Assembly (NCBI GenBank): GCA_964541085.1
Contig: CAZIPA010000004.1
Coordinates: 1 to 64,000 of the forward strand
Direction: 5' to 3'
Length of the DNA: 64,000 nt
Origin: UBA4644 sp964541085
GTDB taxonomy: Bacteria > Bacillota > Clostridia > Oscillospirales > Butyricicoccaceae
Position 1 is the stretch's first letter. Every line of letters starts with the position of its first letter. The notes beneath the pieces are model-generated. The model saw only the letters and a list, made by a program, of their open reading frames with translations, had not been told where the DNA came from and did no database searches. Made by a program: the position numbers and the translations under genes. Below, in pieces: positions 15,018 through 22,558 of the stretch.

Positions 15018-15620
15018 TTAATCATCCTCCTGTAGTTCATATTCCGCTTCCAGCACATCCGGCCGCTGGTGGTCGATGATCTTAATCATGCTGACCGCCA
15101 CGCTCAGACTGAGAATACCTTCCACCAGCAGAGAAAGTCCCAGCAAAAGCTTCACCGTCTGCACCGCCACCGTGGGCCAGGTCATTATGAGAATGCCTGC
15201 CACACCGCTGAGAATGGCGAACACCAGCGTCAGCCACCATTGTCCGATGCCAAAGCGCCGGGCCTCAAAGGCGGTTTTCACCTTGAACAGACCGTCGGCG
15301 ATCATGCTGATGCCATAGGCCGTGCAGATGAAATCCAGCGCGTTCTGATGGCGGATCAGGGTGATAATGCCAAGGATCATCAGAAGACTGCCGAATTGCA
15401 GATCATACTGAAAGGCCAGCCGGAACAGATCCTTGGAAAAATAGCCGATGAGCTTGATCATGCCGAACACCAGAAGCGTCACGCCCAGAAAAATCCCCAC
15501 GGCAGAAGCGGTGGGTGTGGGGAGCAGCAGCAGCGCCAGCCCCGCCAGACAGAACACAACGGAAACCAGAATGTAGCCATATTTGGCCACACGCATCCAT
15601 AAAACAGAACGAAGTTTCAT
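15018..15620 (-). CDS. HdeD-like DUF308 membrane protein
   Basis: 200 residues with about six closely spaced membrane spans in three hairpins (for example YGYILVSVVFCLAGLALLLL, SGVAGILIMTWP, LLLGLSLLVEGILSL). This is the DUF308 pattern shared with HdeD of enteric acid-stress islands. The cytoplasmic C-terminus is acidic (EAEYELQEDD). Its stop codon TAA is adjacent to the ATG of the MMPL gene, so they are co-translated. It is first in the operon. The leader contains two inverted repeats likely bound by the neighbouring TetR protein. Role probably in membrane stress or export; not proven. Confidence 0.85.
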   Translation of the reverse strand: MKLRSVLWMRVAKYGYILVSVVFCLAGLALLLLPTPTASAVGIFLGVTLLVFGMIKLIGYFSKDLFRLAFQYDLQFGSLLMILGIITLIRHQNALDFICTAYGISMIADGLFKVKTAFEARRFGIGQWWLTLVFAILSGVAGILIMTWPTVAVQTVKLLLGLSLLVEGILSLSVAVSMIKIIDHQRPDVLEAEYELQEDD

Positions 15621-15688
15621 ATTCGCACCTCCAAAACAGCTTTGTTCTGTGTTTTAACCGCAATCCAGCATACTGCATTTCCGGCGGC

Positions 15689-15702
15689 CTGACCACGGTC
15701 AG
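15689..15702. promoter_or_regulatory. Inverted repeat, candidate TetR operator 1
   Basis: CTGACC-AC-GGTCAG, a perfect 14-bp inverted repeat 70 bp upstream of the MMPL operon start. Assignment to the TetR protein is inference from position. Confidence 0.4.
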
Positions 15703-15714
15703 ATGGAGGCGCTG

Positions 15715-15731
15715 TGTCTGATTTTCAGACA
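15715..15731. promoter_or_regulatory. Inverted repeat, candidate TetR operator 2
   Basis: TGTCTGA-TTT-TCAGACA, a perfect 17-bp inverted repeat between the TetR terminator and the MMPL operon. It shares the core TCTGA/TCAGA with operator 1 (CTGACC). Confidence 0.4.
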
Positions 15732-15747
15732 GCGGCGGGAAAAATGA

Positions 15748-15784
15748 CTAAAAAACAGGCACGGAGGTGCTCCGTGCCTGAAAA
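15748..15784 (-). terminator. Terminator of the tetR-family gene
   Basis: CAGGCACGGA (15756-15765) and TCCGTGCCTG (15771-15780) form a 10-bp stem. On the minus strand TTTTTTAG follows. Confidence 0.85.
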
Positions 15785-15807
15785 TGCAAAAACTTTCCAA
15801 TCTTTAA

Positions 15808-16368
15808 TTATACCTGCGATTGCAGCAGCTCCGCAATCTCCAGGGCCAGATCCTTCTTCAGCAGAAAGATGCGGCGGATGGAGCGGATATAGTCCTCCGT
15901 CATGCCGCCGTTCAGCCAGTCGATGGTCAGACCGAAGCAGACGCATTTGTAATAATCCACAATGGTTTTCCGGTCCTCTGGCGAAATGGTCGTCCGGGCC
16001 AGCGCCGTATCCACATAGCTGCGGACAAAATAATCGCACACCGTCATCAGATTCCGCTCGAACACATCCCGGCTGATGGAGCGGTAAATGTGCATGATGG
16101 CCTTTTTCCGGTGAGAGGCAAATTCCGTAACCGCATCAAAGCATTCCACAATACTGGTGACGGAGGGATAGCTGCGGATGATGTCCTCCGCCTCTCCCTT
16201 GATGATTTCCTCAATCAGCGCCGGAAGATCCTGATAATGATAGTAAAAGGAGTTGCGGTTGATGCCGCAGTCCTCCACAATGTCCTTGACCGTGATTTCA
16301 CTCAGCGGCCGCTGCTCCAGCAGACGGATAAAGGATTCCCGGATCGCCCTGCGTGTAAAGTTTGCCAT
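15808..16368 (-). CDS. TetR/AcrR family transcriptional regulator
   Basis: 186 residues. The N-terminal HTH spans about 8-50 (ESFIRLLEQRPLSEITVKDIVEDCGINRNSFYYHYQDLPALI), a textbook TetR recognition segment ending in FYYHY. The C-terminal ligand-binding helices include YVDTALARTTISPEDRKTIVDYYKCVCFGLTIDWLNGG, resembling the TetR_C_7/DhaS-like subgroup. It lies directly upstream of the HdeD-MMPL operon on the same strand, separated by a terminator and two inverted repeats. Local repression of that operon is the simplest reading. The ligand is unknown. Confidence 0.9.
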   Translation of the reverse strand: MANFTRRAIRESFIRLLEQRPLSEITVKDIVEDCGINRNSFYYHYQDLPALIEEIIKGEAEDIIRSYPSVTSIVECFDAVTEFASHRKKAIMHIYRSISRDVFERNLMTVCDYFVRSYVDTALARTTISPEDRKTIVDYYKCVCFGLTIDWLNGGMTEDYIRSIRRIFLLKKDLALEIAELLQSQV

Positions 16369-16437
16369 GGGCTGTGCCTCCCTTCTGTTTACAGAATAAC
16401 ACAGCCGGAAGGACTTTTCCAGAACCGTTTCGTAAAT

Positions 16438-16824
16438 TTACTGCATAAGCTCTTCGGAAAGACGGAGAATTTCCGGTGCGGCCTTGGCCCGCTCCTTTTT
16501 CAGCGTGCGGAGATAGACGGGATAGGCGCAGGCCAGAATCACAAGCCCGACAGCGCCTGTGGCGATGCCCACCGGCAGGGCCAGCGCACCCAGCAGTGCC
16601 CCAAACTCCGACATAATCAGGCTCATGCCCACACCCAGCAGCAGCGTGCCCACAATGCCCACGGCAATGGAAACGGCGGTGGCCTTATTTCCCACGGCGG
16701 CATCCAGCGCCCGGAGCTGTGCCATTTTGTCCGGCTCCCGGGGAATGTATTTGCTGCGAATCTGATGAACCTCCTCCTGCTGCCGGGCGGAATAAGTCAT
16801 CTTAAAGGTTTCCTTCTGTTCCAT
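16438..16824 (-). CDS. Small two-span membrane protein, paralogue of the protein at 19561
   Basis: 128 residues. The cytoplasmic N-terminus holds the motif QIRSKYIPREPDKMAQLRALDAAV, then two membrane spans at about 53-71 and 80-103 (GIVGTLLLGVGMSLIMSEFG, LPVGIATGAVGLVILACAYP), then a basic tail YLRTLKKERAKAAPEILRLSEEL. The same order and motifs (GMSLVMTD, GIAVGLVGLVM, YAPEIISLSD) occur in the 121-aa protein at 19561-19926. ATG 16824 overlaps the preceding gene by 23 bp and follows GGAGGAAGAAC. It is last in the two-component operon. I do not know the family name; a role with the sensor kinase is inference. Confidence 0.75.
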   Translation of the reverse strand: MEQKETFKMTYSARQQEEVHQIRSKYIPREPDKMAQLRALDAAVGNKATAVSIAVGIVGTLLLGVGMSLIMSEFGALLGALALPVGIATGAVGLVILACAYPVYLRTLKKERAKAAPEILRLSEELMQ

Positions 16825-17701
16825 GTTCTTCCTCCATAAAGTTCAGCATCCGGCTGCTCCGGACGATCATATAAACCGCCATTACCACAATGAAGACGGA
16901 AATGGCTCCGCCGCTGAGGGCGAGAAATAAAATCTGTGTCTGCCGGGTGAGCCCGCCCTGATCGAAGGTGGCCAGCATGGTGCCCTCCAGCGAAAGCAGA
17001 GACACACAGGCCGCTGCCAGCGAAATGGCCTTGGAGGCGGAAAGAGCGGGACTCTGATACCGGCGATAGCGGATCACATTGACAATGGCCACGGTCAGGG
17101 CGGTAAAGGTATAGGCGGCCATGGCGATGGTGATGATCTCATGATGGCGCACCAGCCGCCCTTCCCGAATCCGGTAGAGCATCATGCCGGACAGGGCCAG
17201 ATTCATCACCAGAAACACCCATCCGCAGGCACGGTAATGCTTCAGCTCCTGCCGCAGCTCCTCTCCCGGAGAATGCCGCCGGGTGTGCCGCACCAGAAAA
17301 AAGCGCATCATCGCCAGCGAGCCGTAATAGGCCGCCAGCGAAAAATACCAGGGAGAGCCGTCGGAAAGTCCCAGCCCCAGCTGCAAGGCGGCATAGGCTC
17401 CGTTCCAGAGCACATTGGCCGTCAGCGTCACATTCATCCGCAGCCCCGGACTGTCCAGCCAGCGGCGGATGTGGCGGTTTTCCCGCTTCCATGTCTTCAG
17501 CGACTTTACCAGCGCCGGCAGTTTCAGACACCAGAGGGTCAGCACACAAAAGGCCAGCACATAGGAGCCGATGCGGATGGGGTCATTCTCCGGCCGGAAC
17601 CGCATGGAAAGGATCAGCAGCACCGCCGACGGAGGCAGCAGCAGAAGCAGCACCCACAGGGGCGGACGGAGCAGGGCAGAAAGCAGCTTGCGCTCTTTCA
17701 T
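16802..17701 (-). CDS. Hypothetical multi-span membrane protein
   Basis: 299 residues with about eight membrane spans (for example PPLWVLLLLLPPSAVLLIL, IGSYVLAFCVLTLWCL, GWVFLVMNLALSGMML, IITIAMAAYTFTALTVAIVNVI, ISVFIVVMAVYMIV). Charged loops include KTWKRENRHIRRW. There is no catalytic motif or known domain. ATG 17701 follows GGAGGGGCTGAT and starts 1 nt after the kinase stop codon, so it is an integral part of the operon RR-kinase-this-small membrane protein. It may be a sensory or transport partner of the kinase. Not recognised. Confidence 0.75.
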   Translation of the reverse strand: MKERKLLSALLRPPLWVLLLLLPPSAVLLILSMRFRPENDPIRIGSYVLAFCVLTLWCLKLPALVKSLKTWKRENRHIRRWLDSPGLRMNVTLTANVLWNGAYAALQLGLGLSDGSPWYFSLAAYYGSLAMMRFFLVRHTRRHSPGEELRQELKHYRACGWVFLVMNLALSGMMLYRIREGRLVRHHEIITIAMAAYTFTALTVAIVNVIRYRRYQSPALSASKAISLAAACVSLLSLEGTMLATFDQGGLTRQTQILFLALSGGAISVFIVVMAVYMIVRSSRMLNFMEEEHGTEGNL

Positions 17702-17702
17702 A

Positions 17703-18776
17703 TCAGCCCCTCCAGATGCGCACGGTAAAGGTGCTGCCTGCACCCACGGTGCTTTCCACAGAAATTTCTCCCTGCAAAATGTCCATGACCCGCTTTACCA
17801 GCGCCAGCCCCAGACCGTTGCCCTGGGTGGCGTGAGAGGGATCCCCCTGATAGAATTTCTCAAAAATATGGCTGCCCACCTGGGGGCTCATGCCGCAGCC
17901 GGTGTCCCGCACCTTTACCGTGGCAAACTGTTCGTCGGCGGTCAGTGTGACCGACACAGTCCCCCCGGGGGGCGTGAACTTGAAGGCGTTGGAAAACAGA
18001 TTGTTCCACACCAGACGGAGCAGCTCATCATCCGCCCGCACCGTCACAGCCTCCGCCAGATCGGTTTCGATGGCGATCTCACCCCGCTCCCAGACGGATT
18101 CATATTGCAGCAGACATTCACACAGCTGCTCTCCCAGATCAAAGGGGGCGGACTGGGGATAAATCTGCTGGTTTTCCAGCCGGTTCAGCTTGAGGATATT
18201 CGTCATCATATCCGACATACGCCGGGCACCGTCCACAATGCCCCGGGCATAATCCAGCCGCTGTTCCTCCGTCAGATCCGGCGCCTGAAGGAGCGTCCCA
18301 TAGTTCTGCATCACTGCCAGCGGCGTTTTCATCTCATGGGACACATTGGCGATAAAATCCGTGCGCAGCGTTTCCAGACTGCCCAGCTCCTGGGCCATGC
18401 GGTTAAAGCATTCGATGATCTCCCGATAATGATCGTCGGTGATAAATCTGCCCGGCGGGTCGATGCGGATGTTGAAATTGCCCTGCACCAGCTCACGGGT
18501 GGCTGCGGCGATGCGTTTGGTCAGCCGTTCCGTGGTCAGTCTGCGGCGCAGCAGGTCGATGAGGGTAAACAGAATGCTCAGCAGGACGACATTCAAAAAG
18601 GTGAGCTTTGCCGCCCGGTTCAGATTGTCCCCCGTGAGCACCAGCCCCAGATCCCGGGAAAAGGTGCTGACAAACAGTGACATGGTGCAGGTCACCAGAA
18701 AGGCCACCAGCAGGAAAAAGAGCAGATAATGATACAGCCCCCGGAGAAACCGGTGCCACAGGGAGACCGGCTTCAT
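17703..18776 (-). CDS. Sensor histidine kinase
   Basis: 357 residues: two N-terminal membrane spans (about 15-36 and 55-78) with a very short loop between them, a HAMP domain (about 78-130, RIAAATRELVQGNFNIRI), a dimerisation/phosphoacceptor domain with the His in FIANVSHEMKTPLAVM (about 145), and an ATP-binding domain with N box WNNLFSNAFKFTP, G1 DTGCGMSP and G2 GNGLGLALV. The near absence of an extracellular sensor suggests it senses within the membrane or via the partner membrane proteins encoded next to it. ATG overlaps the response-regulator stop by 4 bp (ATGA). Confidence 0.92.
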   Translation of the reverse strand: MKPVSLWHRFLRGLYHYLLFFLLVAFLVTCTMSLFVSTFSRDLGLVLTGDNLNRAAKLTFLNVVLLSILFTLIDLLRRRLTTERLTKRIAAATRELVQGNFNIRIDPPGRFITDDHYREIIECFNRMAQELGSLETLRTDFIANVSHEMKTPLAVMQNYGTLLQAPDLTEEQRLDYARGIVDGARRMSDMMTNILKLNRLENQQIYPQSAPFDLGEQLCECLLQYESVWERGEIAIETDLAEAVTVRADDELLRLVWNNLFSNAFKFTPPGGTVSVTLTADEQFATVKVRDTGCGMSPQVGSHIFEKFYQGDPSHATQGNGLGLALVKRVMDILQGEISVESTVGAGSTFTVRIWRG

Positions 18777-19444
18777 TTGATCACCGCCTTGTAGCCCAGC
18801 CCGTGGACGGTTTTGATTTCAAAATCGTCGCAGTCTGCCAGCTTTGCCCGCAGCTTGGTCATATAGACATCCACCGCCCGGGGAGCCGTCTCCGTGTCCG
18901 CCTCCCAGAACTCATCCATCAGCTGGGTGCGGGTGAAGGTTTTCCGGGGATAGCTCAAAAGCTTGTAGAGGATGGAAAACTCCCGGCGGGTGAGCCGAAT
19001 CTCGGTATCATCGAGAAAGGCAGTGTGCTCGTCGGCATCCATAACAAAGCGCCCGATTTCCAGCTTGCGGGAGGCGGCGATTTTTGCCCGGCGCAGCAGC
19101 GCCCCGATGCGCAGCAGCAGCTCGTCCAGATCAATGGGCTTGACCATATAATCGTCGGCCCCGCTGCGAAAGCCCCGCTGCTTGGAGGCGATATCGTCCC
19201 GGGCGGTCATAAAGAGGATGGGAATCTCCCTGTTGGTCTCCCGAACAGTGGCGGCAAAGGCAAAGCCATCGGTGCCCGGCATCATAATGTCCGAAACGAT
19301 CAGGTCGAACACCCCTTCATACAGGGCATCGTAGGCGGCCTCCGCATGGAGACAGCCCACGGCATGATATCCGTTGGCATTCAAAAAGGAACAGACGGTA
19401 CGATTGAGCTCTCTGTCGTCCTCCACAACCAGAATCTGAAACAT
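18773..19444 (-). CDS. OmpR/PhoB-family response regulator
   Basis: 223 residues. The receiver domain is at 1-120, with acidic residues VVEDD, phosphoacceptor Asp in LIVSDIMMPG (about 53), Thr in ILFMTARDD and Lys in YMVKPIDLDELL. The winged-helix DNA-binding domain is at about 130-223 (EIRLTRREFSILYKLLSYPRKTFTRTQLM, VDVYMTKLRAKL, TVHGLGYKAV). ATG 19444 (MFQILVVEDD) is chosen after GGAGGTGCCGTC; the upstream in-frame ATG at 19471 has no ribosome site. It is first gene of the operon and partner of the adjacent kinase. Targets unknown. Confidence 0.93.
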   Translation of the reverse strand: MFQILVVEDDRELNRTVCSFLNANGYHAVGCLHAEAAYDALYEGVFDLIVSDIMMPGTDGFAFAATVRETNREIPILFMTARDDIASKQRGFRSGADDYMVKPIDLDELLLRIGALLRRAKIAASRKLEIGRFVMDADEHTAFLDDTEIRLTRREFSILYKLLSYPRKTFTRTQLMDEFWEADTETAPRAVDVYMTKLRAKLADCDDFEIKTVHGLGYKAVIK

Positions 19445-19560
19445 GACGGCACCTCCGCAGTATAACATCAAAGGGAGTATACCACGGAAATGTTAAGGAT
19501 TTGTTTCCGCCGGGAGGAAAATGCCCCTTTCCGGCGGATTTTTCCCAGAGAAAACGAAAC

Positions 19561-19926
19561 TCAGCCTCTCAGAATGCTGTCGCTGAGGGAGATGATCTCC
19601 GGCGCATACTGCTTCCGCCGACGCTCCAGCAGCCGCCGGTAAAGGGGATAATTCACGGCGCTCATCACCAGCCCCACCAGACCGACGGCAATGCCGGGAA
19701 GCATGGGGCTTTCCACGCCCACGACCTGACCGATATCCGTCATAACAAGGCTCATGCCGCAGCCCAGAACCAGCGCCGCCAGCGTGCCGAACACCCAGGC
19801 AAAGGTGTTTGCGGGGCGTTTGACCTTTCGATCCAGCGCCGTCAGCGCCTCCAGCTCGGTGTGCTCCTGCCGGGTGTATTGGGTGCGGATTTTTTCTACC
19901 AGATATTCCTGTTCATTTCGATGCAT
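19561..19926 (-). CDS. Small two-span membrane protein, paralogue of the protein at 16438
   Basis: 121 residues: N-terminal QIR-like motif KIRTQYTRQEHTELEALTALD, two membrane spans (about 42-62, WVFGTLAALVLGCGMSLVM, and 72-92, PGIAVGLVGLVMSAVNYPLY) and a basic tail ending YAPEIISLSDSILRG. The resemblance to 16438-16824 runs over the whole length. ATG 19926 follows GAAGGAAACACTC. It lies upstream of the two-component operon on the same strand, so copies flank the system. It could be a second sensor accessory. I cannot name the family. Confidence 0.75.
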   Translation of the reverse strand: MHRNEQEYLVEKIRTQYTRQEHTELEALTALDRKVKRPANTFAWVFGTLAALVLGCGMSLVMTDIGQVVGVESPMLPGIAVGLVGLVMSAVNYPLYRRLLERRRKQYAPEIISLSDSILRG

Positions 19927-20118
19927 GAGTGTTTCCTTCTTTCGTTTGATTGTGGCTACAGTATAACCGGCGGTTGTTTTCAAAGCTTTTGCGAAATGTT
20001 TCTGTTTTATGAAAAAGAAAAATTTTTGCCGGCCGCCTCATTTTTTGCAGGGACAGGACTTTTATAGTGAAAGCTGTATAGTAAATTTGCCGAAATATCG
20101 CTTTTTCTGTCGTGGGCC

Positions 20119-20147
20119 TTGCGCTTTGCCGTAAAATGCAGTATAAT
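20119..20147 (+). promoter_or_regulatory. Main promoter of the polysaccharide locus
   Basis: TTGCGC (20119-20124), a 17-bp spacer and TATAAT (20142-20147). No equally good promoter is seen in the short gaps of the following 23 kb, so this may drive most of the locus. Confidence 0.7.
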
Positions 20148-20175
20148 TCAGAAGTAAAAATAGGTGCATTTTGCA

Positions 20176-20194
20176 CACGCGGAACCACCGCGTG
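20176..20194 (+). promoter_or_regulatory. Hairpin in the leader of the polysaccharide operon
   Basis: CACGCGG-AACCA-CCGCGTG, a perfect 7-bp stem with a 5-nt loop, lies in the about 60-nt 5' leader just ahead of the ribosome site. It has no T-tract, so it is not a simple terminator. It may stabilise the mRNA or bind a regulator. Confidence 0.35.
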
Positions 20195-20212
20195 GGGATG
20201 AAGGAAAAGCTT

Positions 20213-20812
20213 ATGTATCTGCGATTTTGGAAACGGGGAATAGATATCCTCCTGTCTGCCGTGGCGCTGGCCATTCTGTGGCCGCTGATGCTGGTGACGG
20301 CACTGCTTGTAAAACTGACCTCTCCGGGGCCGGTGCTGTTTCGTCAGCGGCGTCTGGGCCGGGGCGGAAAGACCTTTACCATTTACAAATTCCGCTCCAT
20401 GACGGACGGCGCAGAGCACACCGGCAGCGGTGTTTACAGCGAAAAGGGCGACCCGCGGGTGACGAAAATCGGGAAAATTATTCGCGCCACCAGCATTGAC
20501 GAGCTTCCCCAGCTGTTCAATATTTTTCGGGGAGATATGTCCATCGTAGGCCCCCGGCCGCCGCTGACCTATCACCCCTGGCCGCTGGAGCAGTATTCGG
20601 AGGAGCAGCTGCATATGTTTGATGTGCGCCCTGGCATCACCGGCTGGGCACAGGTAAACGGACGGAAAAGCGTGGAATGGCATGAGCGCATCCGGCTGAA
20701 TGTGTGGTACACCCGGAATGCGTCATTGGCGCTGGATATCCGCATTCTGCTTATGACGGTGCTGAAGGTGCTGCGCAGCGAGGACAATGTAAACACCGGT
20801 GCAACGGTGTAA
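20213..20812 (+). CDS. Undecaprenyl-phosphate sugar phosphotransferase (priming enzyme)
   Basis: A 199-residue monotopic phosphoglycosyl transferase. It moves a sugar-1-phosphate from a UDP-sugar to undecaprenyl phosphate, the first step of capsule repeat assembly. It has one N-terminal membrane helix (RGIDILLSAVALAILWPLML), then the hallmark PGPVLFRQRRLGRGGKTFTIYKFRSM, the catalytic Asp-Glu in TSIDELPQLFNIF and the end of the motif MSIVGPRPPL. It is the short catalytic-only form. ATG 20213 (MYLRFWKRG) is preferred because AAGGAAAA lies 8 nt upstream; ATG 20198 overlaps it. First gene of the locus; the sugar is not determined. Confidence 0.93.
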   Translation: MYLRFWKRGIDILLSAVALAILWPLMLVTALLVKLTSPGPVLFRQRRLGRGGKTFTIYKFRSMTDGAEHTGSGVYSEKGDPRVTKIGKIIRATSIDELPQLFNIFRGDMSIVGPRPPLTYHPWPLEQYSEEQLHMFDVRPGITGWAQVNGRKSVEWHERIRLNVWYTRNASLALDIRILLMTVLKVLRSEDNVNTGATV

Positions 20813-20821
20813 GGAGCGACA

Positions 20822-21637
20822 ATGCTGAAGCTGATGTATATTACCAACGATCCCGGCGTTGCCCGGATTGCCGTACAGGCGGGCGTGGATCGGGTTTTCA
20901 TTGATATGGAGGTGCTGGGCAAGGCGGAGCGGCAGGGCGGCCTGGATACTGTCCAGTCCCATCATGTGCCGGAGGATATCGCCCGGGTGCGGGAGGCTGT
21001 CGGCAGCCGTGCGGAGCTGCTGGCCCGTGTCAATCCGCTGAACCCCAATTCCCAGGCGGAAATTGATGCTTCCATTGCCAATGGCGCGGATGTCATCATG
21101 CTGCCCATGTGGCGCACGGCGGAGGATCTGCGCAGGCTGGTACAGATGGTGGCGGGAAGGGCAAAAATCATGCCGCTGCTGGAAACGGATGCTGCCGTTT
21201 CCAATCTGGCACAGGCGCTGACCGTGCCCGGCATTGACGAAATGCACATTGGCCTGAATGATCTCCACCTCTGCTATCACCGGAAATTCATGTTCCAGCT
21301 GTTGGCGGACGGCACGGTAGAGCGGCTTTGCCGACAGATTCAGGCAGCAGGGATTCCCTGCGGCTTTGGCGGCGTGGGTCGTCCCGGCTCCGGAACCCTT
21401 CCGGCAGAAGCCATTCTGGGAGAGCATATCCGGCTGGATTCCCGATTTGTGATTCTGTCCCGCAGTTTTTGTAATACGGCAAAGGTGAAGGAACCGGAAG
21501 AGCTTCACCGCATCTTTACCCAAGGCGTTGCGGATATTCGCCGGGTGGAGCGGGAATGCAGTCTGTGGAGCCAGAAGCAGCTGGAGGAGAACCGCCGCAG
21601 GGTCGAACGCTGCGTTGCGGAGATTGTAAAGGATTGA
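20822..21637 (+). CDS. HpcH/HpaI-type aldolase / citrate lyase-like protein
   Basis: 271 residues with the TIM-barrel motifs of the HpcH/HpaI class II aldolase superfamily: FIDMEVLGK near the start, the Arg in LLARVNPLN, the metal-binding Glu in MPLLETDAAV, the metal Asp region in HIGLNDLHL and GGVGRPGSG. Known members cleave or form 4-hydroxy-2-oxoacids with pyruvate. It is unusual in a capsule locus. It lies 9 bp after the priming transferase and 3 bp before a 2-hydroxyacid dehydrogenase, so it may supply a 2-oxoacid for a polysaccharide side group. The substrate is inference. Confidence 0.85.
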   Translation: MLKLMYITNDPGVARIAVQAGVDRVFIDMEVLGKAERQGGLDTVQSHHVPEDIARVREAVGSRAELLARVNPLNPNSQAEIDASIANGADVIMLPMWRTAEDLRRLVQMVAGRAKIMPLLETDAAVSNLAQALTVPGIDEMHIGLNDLHLCYHRKFMFQLLADGTVERLCRQIQAAGIPCGFGGVGRPGSGTLPAEAILGEHIRLDSRFVILSRSFCNTAKVKEPEELHRIFTQGVADIRRVERECSLWSQKQLEENRRRVERCVAEIVKD

Positions 21638-21640
21638 GCT

Positions 21641-22558
21641 ATGAATGTTCTGATTACCGGTGCGTTTCAACTGAATGAAGCCCAGCGGGCCCAACTGGAG
21701 GCGGCGGGACATCGTGTTACCGTGCATCCGGATGAGCGGGCTCCGGTGGACTGCCCGGAACAATACGAAGCAGTGGTCTGCAACGGATTGTTTTTGTACA
21801 ATCCCGTGGAGCGATTTACCCGCCTGCGGAAAATCCAGCTGACCAGCGCGGGGCTGGATCGGGTGCCGCTGGACTATATCCGCGCACACGGCATTGCGCT
21901 GCAAAACGCCTCCGGCGTGTACAGCGTGCCCATGGCGGAGTTTGCCATCGGCGGGATTTTGCAGCTGTATAAGCAGAGCCGGTTTTTCGCGGAAAATCAG
22001 GCGGCCCATCGCTGGGAAAAGCATCGCGGACTGGAGGAGCTTTTCGGAAAACGGGTGTGCATTCTGGGCTGCGGTGATGTGGGTCGGGAAATTGCCGGAC
22101 GGCTGCGGGCCTTTGGCTGCACGGTGACAGGCGTGAATCGCACGGTACGGGAGCTGCCGGAGATGGATCGGGTGCTTCCGCTGGAAAAGCTGGAAGAAGG
22201 GCTGCGATGCTGCGATATTCTGATTTGCGCCATTGCGCTGACAGCGGAGACCCGGGGAATGCTGGGAAAGGCGCAGCTTGAGCTGCTGCCCCGGAACGGT
22301 GTGTTTGTCAATGTGGCCCGAGGCGCGCTGGTGGACAGCGGGGCACTGCTGGACTGGCTGCAAGGCGGAGGCAGGGCTGTGCTGGATGTGTTCGGGGAAG
22401 AGCCTCTGCCGGAAGACAGCCCACTTTGGAATCTGGAAAATGTGATCCTCACCCCCCATAACAGCTTCGTCAGCGATGGCAACCGGGAGAGATTGTGGGG
22501 GAAGGTAAAGGAGGCGTTCATGGAGGAAAAGAAAAATGCTGAGAGAAGTATTGGATAA
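21641..22558 (+). CDS. D-isomer-specific 2-hydroxyacid dehydrogenase family protein
   Basis: 305 residues. The N-terminal half is the catalytic domain, and the NAD(P)-binding Rossmann domain starts at KRVCILGCGDVGREIAGRL (about 137-155). Family residues are visible: Arg in VNVARGALVDS, Glu in FGEEPLPEDSPL and His in VILTPHNSF. It reduces a 2-oxoacid to the (R)-2-hydroxyacid. Standing directly after an aldolase, it could reduce that aldolase's product. Its end overlaps the asparagine-synthase-like gene by 23 bp. Substrate and cofactor preference cannot be read. Confidence 0.88.
   Translation: MNVLITGAFQLNEAQRAQLEAAGHRVTVHPDERAPVDCPEQYEAVVCNGLFLYNPVERFTRLRKIQLTSAGLDRVPLDYIRAHGIALQNASGVYSVPMAEFAIGGILQLYKQSRFFAENQAAHRWEKHRGLEELFGKRVCILGCGDVGREIAGRLRAFGCTVTGVNRTVRELPEMDRVLPLEKLEEGLRCCDILICAIALTAETRGMLGKAQLELLPRNGVFVNVARGALVDSGALLDWLQGGGRAVLDVFGEEPLPEDSPLWNLENVILTPHNSFVSDGNRERLWGKVKEAFMEEKKNAERSIG

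Noticed and set aside
12918..15035. 705-codon open frame on the plus strand opposite the MMPL gene
   Set aside because: A shadow of the high-GC third codon position; His/Gln-rich composition, no ribosome site and no recognisable domain.
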